NCBI GenBank assembly: GCA_049508565.1
Contig: JBELAT010000173.1
Span: forward strand, 1 to 6,484
Length of the DNA: 6,484 nucleotides
Source: CAIRNS01 sp049508565
Lineage (GTDB): Bacteria > Elusimicrobiota > Endomicrobiia > Endomicrobiales > CAIRNS01
Reading direction: 5' to 3'
Both the position numbers and the translations under genes were made by a program. The notes below the pieces were generated by a model. That model ran no database searches and had not been told where the DNA came from. It saw only the letters and a list, made by a program, of their open reading frames with translations. Positions 1 to 4,473 of this stretch are shown piece after piece. How positions within the stretch are numbered: the first letter of the stretch is position 1; each line of letters opens with the position of its first letter.

Positions 1-2
1 CC

Positions 3-761
3 GGAGGCATTATCATCAGTTTTTTTGCCGGAGGAGGACATCTTTTCAATTATCGGCTTGTGTATGTCGCAGCCTTCTTATCGGCTGTTCCGGTTCTGAT
101 CTTTGCTTTTTTATATCATGATGTTCCTGGTACTGAACGATCGACGGTGGAACAAAAAGATTTACAACCCTTTTTTTCTGCATTTAAGAATTTCTTCTCT
201 CACCCTTTACTGGTAGCTATTGGTGGTATTGAAATGGCAGCCTATTTCTGTTTTGGAGTTATCGAAACATATCTTCCCGTCCATTTGATCAAAAACGGGA
301 TTAGTGCAGGCAGTATCGGGGTTTTATTTTCTCTTCAAGTAGTTTCTATTGCGCTCAGTAAACCATTTTTCGGTACCATGGCTGATCATCATGATAAACG
401 TCCGCATATACTCCTTGGACTTCTCGTGGTTGGCATTACCACAGGGATCATGGCGGCCGTTCCGTCAGTGGTATGGCTGGCAGTGGCGAACATGATTTTT
501 GGTCTTGGGTTTTCACTGTGCACCGTGTCGAGTAGTACATATGTTGCTGAAATTGCCGACCGAGATCAGCTCGGGTCTTCAATGGGAGCATTGAGTTCTA
601 TTATGGATATTGGGCATTCTTCGGGTCCGCTGATAACCGGTTTTATTGTGATGTATACATCGATCTCTTTTGGATGTGTATGTTCCAGTGTTCTTGCGTT
701 TCTGGCCGTACTATATTTTTTTGTATACACTCATAGAAAAGCGTCATCTAAATTTTCTTAG
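3..761 (+). CDS. MFS transporter, C-terminal part (5' end outside window)
   Basis: Membrane transporter of the major facilitator superfamily, probably a proton-driven drug or metabolite exporter; the substrate cannot be read from the sequence. The frame is open from base 3, so the N-terminal half lies upstream and the GTG at 60 is an internal valine. About 252 residues are visible, ending at TAG (759-761). They hold hydrophobic segments consistent with the middle loop and the C-terminal six-helix bundle. The loop after the segment around VAAFLSAVPVLIFAFLY is polar (VPGTERSTVEQKD), as expected for the central cytoplasmic loop. The stretch KPFFGTMADHHDKRP matches the MFS 'motif A' pattern (G..aDr...r) between the first two helices of the second bundle. 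GSSMGALSSIMDIGHSSGP resembles the helix 10-11 region of efflux-type members. The tail (THRKASSKFS) is basic and cytoplasmic. No terminator is evident downstream, and no operon partner is visible. Confidence 0.85.
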   Translation, partial: GGIIISFFAGGGHLFNYRLVYVAAFLSAVPVLIFAFLYHDVPGTERSTVEQKDLQPFFSAFKNFFSHPLLVAIGGIEMAAYFCFGVIETYLPVHLIKNGISAGSIGVLFSLQVVSIALSKPFFGTMADHHDKRPHILLGLLVVGITTGIMAAVPSVVWLAVANMIFGLGFSLCTVSSSTYVAEIADRDQLGSSMGALSSIMDIGHSSGPLITGFIVMYTSISFGCVCSSVLAFLAVLYFFVYTHRKASSKFS

Positions 762-868
762 TAGCCTCATTGAGAATCTGATGCAGGGGATTCGTTGAGT
801 CGTTTAAAAAAAGATGCCCGTAATCCATGGTTGGCTAGCTTAAGAGGCATATATAAAGTTGTTGAGTG

Positions 869-910
869 TTTAATAGTTGCGAAAGTTTTTATATAATGAG
901 ATTGGGAGGT
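869..910 (+). promoter_or_regulatory. Candidate promoter and strong ribosome binding site before the glutaredoxin gene
   Basis: A perfect -10 hexamer TATAAT lies at 892-897, with a poor -35 match (TTTAAT, 869-874) at 17-base spacing. The Shine-Dalgarno GGGAGGT at 904-910 is strong and sits five bases before the ATG at 916. If this -10 is used, transcription would begin at about 904 and the leader would be only about 12 bases, cutting into the Shine-Dalgarno site. A start further upstream is therefore possible; TATAAA at 852-857 is a second, weaker -10 candidate. The rest of the 762-915 gap is A+T-rich and shows no ORF, RNA gene or convincing terminator hairpin. The ribosome site is secure; the promoter is a guess. 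Confidence 0.4.
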
Positions 911-915
911 AAAAT

Positions 916-1197
916 ATGAATATAGAAAAGGTTGAAGGCACACAGAAAGCCGACATTATGCTCTATGCACTGAGCACCTGTGGCTGGTGCAAGAAAACGA
1001 AGCAGTACTTAAATGAACTCGGTGTCGCGTATCGCTACACTTTCGTTGATCTTCTTTCCGAATCCGAAAAAGACAAGGCAGTTACCGAAATCACTAAATG
1101 GAATCCATCATGCTCGTTTCCAACTATCGTTGTTAACAATGATCATTGCATTGTCGGATTTAAACCAGAGGAACTTAAGAAAATCGCGGAGAAATAA
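916..1197 (+). CDS. Glutaredoxin-like CxxC thiol-disulfide oxidoreductase
   Basis: Small cytoplasmic redox protein (93 residues) of the thioredoxin fold, glutaredoxin/NrdH type. After a short N-terminal extension, the first strand (DIMLYALST) leads into the active site C22-G-W-C25 followed by a basic helix (KKTKQYL). The cis-proline motif is SFPT (Pro69), and a glycine plus helix (GFKPEELKKI) closes the fold. C-G-W-C differs from the C-P-Y-C of classical glutaredoxins. Two further cysteines occur: Cys66, three residues before the cis-proline, and Cys78. The start is fixed by the Shine-Dalgarno at 904-910. The stop lies two bases before the start of the FTR-rubredoxin gene, so the two are almost certainly cotranscribed and this protein is the likely disulfide substrate of that enzyme. 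Whether it acts on ribonucleotide reductase, peroxidases or other targets is not visible. Glutathione dependence is unlikely given the neighbour, but this is inferred. Confidence 0.88.
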   Translation: MNIEKVEGTQKADIMLYALSTCGWCKKTKQYLNELGVAYRYTFVDLLSESEKDKAVTEITKWNPSCSFPTIVVNNDHCIVGFKPEELKKIAEK

Positions 1198-1199
1198 TT

Positions 1200-1694
1200 A
1201 TGTCAGAGCTTACCCGAGAAAAAATAGAAGCAGAGTACCAAGCTCTGAAAACACAGACTGAACAGGCCGGGTATCATCTAAATCCGGATGAGGATTTTGT
1301 CAGGGGAATTGTTCAGGGCCTTCTTGAAAATGAGCAGCGATATGGATATCAGTCCTGCCCATGTCGATTATCCAGCGGACGAAAAGATGATGACCGCGAC
1401 ATCATCTGTCCCTGCAATTATCGAGATGCTGATGTTATGGATTATGGATCCTGTTATTGCGCATTATATGTTTCAGAAAAGGTTTTTCGAGGTGAACAGC
1501 AAGTATCATCTATACCTGAACGCCGGCCGCCGCTGCCGACCCGTATAGCTGACGAGGTACCGGTTGAAAAATTTCCTCTGTCGATTCCCGTGTGGCGGTG
1601 TACCGTATGCGGGTATCTCTGTGCGCGAGAAAATCCTCCTGAAGTATGTCCTATCTGCAAAGCGAAACAGGACCGTTTCAAACGGTTTATGTGA
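1200..1694 (+). CDS. Ferredoxin:thioredoxin reductase catalytic-type domain fused to C-terminal rubredoxin domain
   Basis: Iron-sulfur disulfide reductase (164 residues). Residues about 5-95 are an FTR beta-chain (FtrB) domain: C53-P-C55, C70-P-C72 and C85-Y-C87 supply the four [4Fe-4S] ligands and the redox disulfide pair seen in the family. Residues about 131-163 form a rubredoxin-like knuckle domain, with C134-x2-C137-G-Y and C150-P-x-C153 binding a single iron. A proline-rich linker (IPERRPPLPTR) joins them. In chloroplast FTR the catalytic chain takes electrons from ferredoxin and reduces thioredoxin; similar rubredoxin-fused forms occur in anaerobic bacteria and archaea. No variable chain (FtrA) is visible here. 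Spacing differs from the plant and cyanobacterial pattern (CPC-X16-CPC-X8-CHC): here X14 and X12, with Tyr86 in place of the histidine. A GGAG site at 1188-1191, inside the upstream gene, supports the ATG. The adjacent glutaredoxin-like protein is the likely partner (inference). Confidence 0.92.
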   Translation: MSELTREKIEAEYQALKTQTEQAGYHLNPDEDFVRGIVQGLLENEQRYGYQSCPCRLSSGRKDDDRDIICPCNYRDADVMDYGSCYCALYVSEKVFRGEQQVSSIPERRPPLPTRIADEVPVEKFPLSIPVWRCTVCGYLCARENPPEVCPICKAKQDRFKRFM

Positions 1695-1730
1695 GATACT
1701 GTAAAGTGCAAATCTTTGGTGAGATACATG

Positions 1731-1758
1731 TTGATATGTAACAAGTGGAGATTATAAT
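1731..1758 (+). promoter_or_regulatory. Candidate sigma70-type promoter for the prmA operon
   Basis: TTGATA (1731-1736, five of six to TTGACA) and TATAAT (1753-1758, perfect) are separated by 16 bases. The expected start is near 1765, about 20 bases before the GTG start of prmA. It lies in the 91-base gap after the FTR-rubredoxin gene, so prmA and its partners may be a separate transcription unit. A short inverted repeat (TACAT/ATGTA, 6-base loop) overlaps the -35 and could be an operator, but it is too short to rely on. No terminator was seen between the two units, so read-through from the redox genes is possible. Confidence 0.55.
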
Positions 1759-1775
1759 AGGAATAGGGTATGTGC

Positions 1776-1800
1776 GGGGGGATGAGTGCTTCAAAAAAAA
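1776..1800 (+). promoter_or_regulatory. prmA ribosome binding region with start codon and A8 tract
   Basis: A run of six G (1776-1781) serves as the Shine-Dalgarno site, four bases before GTG at 1786. An in-frame TGA at 1783-1785 directly precedes the GTG, so no earlier in-frame start exists. A better start codon type, ATG at 1782, lies four bases upstream in another frame. It is separated from the prmA frame by a homopolymer of eight A (1793-1800). With seven A, the ATG would read MSASKKVIELRI in frame. With eight A, that frame stops after eight codons. Confidence 0.55.
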
Positions 1801-2661
1801 GTTATTGAGTTGCGGATCACGGGGCCCTTGGAATCTGCGGACGATATGTGTATTGCCCGACGATTTCTTCTTGCAGCGGGTGTGCCAAAGGCAGACATAG
1901 TTGAAGCCATGACTTCAAAGCATCGCCTTTGCTTATGGTATCCCTCCTTGAAGCAGACAGCAAAAAAAGTAAGAAAATATTTAATTCCTGTTCTGAGTCC
2001 CTCCTTGAAAGTCACGGTACGCTCTTTATGTGCTTCTGACTGGCAAACGAAATGGCAACAGGATTTTAAGCCATTTTACCTTGCTGCCGGTGCCCGGGTG
2101 GTGCCGGTGTGGTTTCGTCAAAAAGTACCGTCAACGCCCGATGACATTTTTATTGATCCCGGCATGGCATTTGGCACGGGTCTTCACCCAACCACGCGCG
2201 CAATGGCAGGTTTTATTACATCTGTCAAAGGTGAATTTAAAGAGTTTCTGGATGTCGGTACGGGCACGGGAATTCTTTCGATTATTGCAGCGCGTAATGG
2301 CGCACGCACGATTTGGGCAGTTGATATATCCAAAGATTCCATTACAGCCGCCCGGCGCAATTTCCGGCTTAATGGCTGCCAATGCAAACACTCCAGCGCA
2401 GTCGATTTCGGGAGGTTTTCACGGCGGGGTAGTTTTGATTTTGTAGCAGCCAATATTCTTACCGAACCGCTTATTGCCTGGCGTGATAAGCTTTTCGCGC
2501 GAGTACGTCCAGGCGGTTATCTGGCAGTTTCAGGCATCTGGCACGAAACGGAAGCGCGGTTTCGCCGCCATTTTGAATCCCGGGAGGTCATCCCGGTTTC
2601 CGAGGTCAAAGATGATGGATGGGTTGCCATTCTTTACCAGCGTCTGGCATCCACTGTATGA
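1786..2661 (+). CDS. prmA: Ribosomal protein L11 methyltransferase
   Basis: S-adenosylmethionine-dependent enzyme that methylates lysines and the N-terminus of ribosomal protein L11; cytoplasmic. The 291-residue length fits the family. The N-terminal part (about 1-80) is the poorly conserved substrate-recognition domain, followed by the linker motif DWQTKWQQDFKPF. The catalytic Rossmann domain carries the PrmA signature DPGMAFGTGLHPTT (124-137). It also has the SAM-binding loop LDVGTGTGILS (155-165), an acidic strand end VD (179-180) for the ribose, and ANILTEPLI (222-230), matching the family's NIL motif. GTG is used as start, fixed by an immediately preceding in-frame TGA. The stop overlaps the start of tcdA (ATGA at 2658-2661), so the two were translationally coupled. 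Loss of prmA is tolerated in E. coli. Identification is firm from the motifs. Confidence 0.93.
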   Translation: MLQKKVIELRITGPLESADDMCIARRFLLAAGVPKADIVEAMTSKHRLCLWYPSLKQTAKKVRKYLIPVLSPSLKVTVRSLCASDWQTKWQQDFKPFYLAAGARVVPVWFRQKVPSTPDDIFIDPGMAFGTGLHPTTRAMAGFITSVKGEFKEFLDVGTGTGILSIIAARNGARTIWAVDISKDSITAARRNFRLNGCQCKHSSAVDFGRFSRRGSFDFVAANILTEPLIAWRDKLFARVRPGGYLAVSGIWHETEARFRRHFESREVIPVSEVKDDGWVAILYQRLASTV

Positions 2662-3023
2662 AGACCGATCAATTCCTGCGAACACAGCTGCTGCTCGGTA
2701 AAGAAAAATTTAAATTACTCCAAAGAGCGCGTGTTACCGTGGTTGGTCTCGGTGCGGTTGGAGGGTGCGCTGCGGAAGCGTTAGTGCGCTCCGGTGTTGG
2801 TACTCTGAGGTTAGTCGATTTTGCGGCCGTCAAACACACCAATATTAACCGTCAGTTGCTCGCATTTCACTCGACACTTGGGAAACAAAAAACGGCCGTT
2901 GCCCGAGAACGGTTTGCTGATATCAATCCCTCCTGTTGTGTTGAGACACTGGATCTTTTTACTACAGAAAAATCACTTGATGCAATACTCGATAATAAAC
3001 CCGACATATTAACCGTCTCATAA
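2658..3023 (+). pseudogene. tcdA: tRNA threonylcarbamoyladenosine dehydratase, N-terminal fragment (broken by IS630-family element)
   Basis: N-terminal half of an E1-like (ThiF/MoeB/HesA superfamily) enzyme best matching TcdA (CsdL/YgdL). TcdA uses ATP to activate and cyclise t6A37 in tRNAs that read ANN codons. The start is ATG 2658, in an ATGA overlap with prmA. Visible residues include LLLGKEKFKLLQRARV, the nucleotide loop VVGLGAVGG (28-36), LVDFAAV (52-58) with the ribose-binding aspartate Asp54, TNINRQ (61-66) and K76/K78 of the GKQK segment. The gene-derived sequence ends at about Ile/Leu 117 (NKPDIL). The final residues TVS and the TAA at 3021-3023 come from the IS inverted repeat. The expected next motif (DAIDS, which holds a conserved metal/ATP aspartate) is absent, so this fragment should be inactive. 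The rest of the gene resumes at 4120. Confidence 0.88.
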
Positions 3024-3035
3024 TAGTATAGACAT
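3007..3035. repeat. Left terminal inverted repeat of the IS630-family element
   Basis: Pairs with 4095-4123. The outer 23 bases are perfectly complementary; one mismatch follows (A at 3030 against A at 4100), then GACAT matches again, giving 28 of 29. It begins TATTAACCGTC. The inner end touches the transposase stop codon (3035-3037 on the minus strand). The mismatch turns the TTGACA of the other end into TAGACA, so this end lacks the -35-like hexamer. Confidence 0.9.
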
Positions 3036-4066
3036 TACGCCGCGTATTTGGTCTCTTCGTTTTGGAAATATCCACGTACCCGTTGCGGTGATCTTTGGAT
3101 AAAGCGCAAGTGCCCCATAACGGCACTGCGCAGTTGTTTCGGCGTTGCTATGCATTTCCTGCCAACCGCATTATTTTTCAAGTCATTCCATACACGCTCA
3201 TCAGGATTCAATTCGGGCGAATACGGAGGAAGGTAAAAGAGCCGAAAACTTCCCCGAAGCGATGCGACAAACCGTTGTACCATCTTTGCCTTGTGTGTCG
3301 GATGACCATCAACGATCAGGAATACAGGACGATCCATTCCTATGCGAAGTCGTTTGATAAATGCAATGAACTCTCGAGCAGTAACGCGTCCATTAACCGT
3401 CATAAAACGACATTCTCCCTGCGCACTGACCGCTGAAATAAGATTGAGACCAAATCTGGCCCCCGTACTGCTTACAACGGGAGTTTGCCCCTTTGGTGCC
3501 CACGTTGTTCCCGCATGGTGATCCGAGCGCACTCCCGCCTCATCTCCAAAAAATATCTGTGCATTCACCCGCTTTGCTAACGAGCGAATACGGGGGTATT
3601 CTTTCGTAAGCCATTGCGCTACATCCGTCCCATTCTGTTGATATGCACGCCACACCGGCCGCTGGGGTGTAAGCCCCAACTGTAATAACAAACGACAAAC
3701 TGATGCTTTGCTCAATGTGATTCCAAATTGTCGCTCAATAATTTCACCAACCATCTTCGACGTCCACAATGCAAACGTAAATTTCAATTGCTGAGGATTC
3801 TTGCATACCACCGTCTTGTAAATCCATTGCAGTTCTTTTGCATTCAAAAGCGGTGGGCGTCCGCCACGCTTGTCGGCATCCAATCTTCCCCACCCACCTT
3901 CACGGTACAGAACTAACCAGCCGTAAACCGTTGCCCTGTTGATGCCAAGTATTCGCGCCACATCTTCCGGACTTTCGCCACTCTGCACACTTCTCACTGC
4001 GCGATTGCGCAGCTCCGTCAACATCTGATGAGTCAGTCGTCGGGCATCTGTTTTCGTTTTGTTCAT
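3035..4066 (-). CDS. IS630-family DDE transposase
   Basis: Full-length transposase (343 residues) that cuts and joins the ends of its own element at TA targets. The N-terminal helix-turn-helix (about 33-58: SPEDVARILGINRATVYGWL) and a following winged-helix-like region (about 75-135) should bind the inverted repeats. A basic GGRPP segment (68-72) lies between them. The catalytic triad is visible: Asp175 in FFGDEAG, Asp253 in IVDGHPTHK and Glu290 in YSPELNPDERVWNDLK, with 36 residues between the last two. It is read as one frame, unlike IS630 relatives that need a frameshift. The start is the ATG at 4066-4064. There is no Shine-Dalgarno, and the bases just before the ATG form one arm of a hairpin. 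It is oriented opposite to the host operon. No internal stop or missing catalytic residue was seen. Confidence 0.95.
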   Translation of the reverse strand: MNKTKTDARRLTHQMLTELRNRAVRSVQSGESPEDVARILGINRATVYGWLVLYREGGWGRLDADKRGGRPPLLNAKELQWIYKTVVCKNPQQLKFTFALWTSKMVGEIIERQFGITLSKASVCRLLLQLGLTPQRPVWRAYQQNGTDVAQWLTKEYPRIRSLAKRVNAQIFFGDEAGVRSDHHAGTTWAPKGQTPVVSSTGARFGLNLISAVSAQGECRFMTVNGRVTAREFIAFIKRLRIGMDRPVFLIVDGHPTHKAKMVQRFVASLRGSFRLFYLPPYSPELNPDERVWNDLKNNAVGRKCIATPKQLRSAVMGHLRFIQRSPQRVRGYFQNEETKYAA

Positions 4067-4099
4067 GACATAAGTCTATCATATCTTTTCACTTATGTC
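4067..4099 (-). repeat. Inverted repeat (hairpin) directly upstream of the transposase start
   Basis: GACATAAGT and ACTTATGTC form a perfect 9-base inverted repeat with a 15-base spacer, ending at the base next to the transposase ATG. One arm includes the inner end of the terminal repeat. It may be a sub-terminal transposase binding site, or an RNA hairpin limiting translation if transcription begins outside the element. Function is inferred only. Confidence 0.6.
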
Positions 4100-4101
4100 A
4101 A
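4073..4101 (-). promoter_or_regulatory. Candidate transposase promoter inside the right inverted repeat
   Basis: On the minus strand, TTGACA (4101-4096, perfect) is followed after 17 bases by TAGACT (4078-4073, four of six to TATAAT). The predicted start falls at about 4066, the first base of the transposase ATG, which would give a leaderless message. A better -10 match, TATGAT (4083-4078), is only 12 bases from the -35 and so is unlikely to pair with it. Confidence 0.4.
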
Positions 4102-4123
4102 TACTATTATGAGACGGTTAATA
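4095..4123. repeat. Right terminal inverted repeat of the IS630-family element
   Basis: Reverse complement of 3007-3035 at 28 of 29 positions. On the minus strand its inner end supplies a consensus TTGACA (4101-4096), the likely -35 box of the transposase promoter. Its last bases also form one arm of the hairpin at 4067-4099. Confidence 0.9.
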
Positions 4124-4473
4124 GAATTCCTGTTATCTCCTCCATGGGGGCCGCTTTGCGGACTGATCCTCTATCGATTCGCATCAATGATCTATTCGAT
4201 TCTCACACCTGTCCCCTGGCAAACCGGCTCCGGAAATTTCTGCGAAAAAACGGGGTAGGAAGAGGGATCCAGTGTGTATATTCAGTGCAATCTCCGCAAG
4301 CGGATGTTCAGAGCCCCTCCGACGCAGGGGAGATCGATGCGTTTGTTCGAGGTCGTCAACGAAATGTGCTCGGAAGCTTAATAACAATAACTGCGATGTT
4401 CGGCTTTATGGTCGCCCATCTGGCTATTGAACGGTTGACAGGGGGATCAGTACCTGCCGTTAAGACGCCATGA
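4120..4473 (+). pseudogene. tcdA: tRNA threonylcarbamoyladenosine dehydratase, C-terminal fragment (broken by IS630-family element)
   Basis: C-terminal half of the TcdA enzyme begun at 2658. The gene-derived reading starts NRIPVISSMGAA, corresponding to the strand and glycine-rich turn after the catalytic loop. It continues through TDPLSIRINDLFDSHTCPLANRLRK, typical of the TcdA/YgdL branch rather than MoeB or ThiF. QCVYSVQSPQ and GSLITITAMFGFMVAHLAIERL form the C-terminal core. The TGA at 4471-4473 overlaps the next gene's ATG (ATGA). The family's 'GxGGQ.DPT' turn appears here as MGAALRTDP. An internal ATG at 4144 could in principle start translation, but the product would lack the whole nucleotide-binding half. 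The two fragments total about 235 residues against roughly 250 expected, so a short internal segment is missing. Confidence 0.87.

Larger units (their letters stand above)
3009..4121 (-). mobile_element. IS630-family insertion sequence, apparently complete
   Basis: An insertion of about 1.1 kb inside tcdA, bounded by near-identical inverted repeats and filled by one transposase gene on the minus strand. IS630 elements insert at TA and duplicate it. A TA lies at both ends, in two equivalent registers: 3007-3008 with 4122-4123, or 3010-3011 with 4119-4120. The exact ends are therefore ambiguous by three bases, because the repeats continue through TATTAA. The transposase frame is intact and the repeats are almost unaltered, which suggests a recent and possibly still active element. 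Excision in either register leaves tcdA out of frame and short of about 17-19 codons (see findings). Family assignment rests on the DDE motifs, the element size and the TA ends. Confidence 0.9.

Noticed and set aside
775..797. GAATC/GATTC inverted repeat after the MFS gene as a terminator
   Set aside because: The stem is only five bases and no T-run follows on the plus strand.
1672..1686. Palindrome ACCGTTT-C-AAACGGT near the end of the FTR-rubredoxin gene
   Set aside because: The one-base centre cannot form a hairpin loop with full arms, no T-run follows, and it encodes the conserved rubredoxin tail (DRFKRF). It is not a terminator; an operator role is unsupported.
3900..4082. Minus-strand frame overlapping the transposase start, considered as a first ORF of a two-ORF frameshifting transposase
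   Set aside because: The transposase is complete in a single frame with helix-turn-helix and catalytic triad, and the alternative frame has no helix-turn-helix-like sequence.
4028..4258. Forward open frame crossing the right IS boundary (reads IEFLLSPPWGPLCG)
   Set aside because: It is the wrong-frame reading of the tcdA C-terminal region; the adjacent frame gives clear TcdA sequence.
4435..4463. TTGACA at the end of tcdA as a promoter for the antiporter gene
   Set aside because: At spacings of 16-18 bases the -10 positions read CCGTTA, CGTTAA or GTTAAG, all poor matches, and the site lies in coding sequence.
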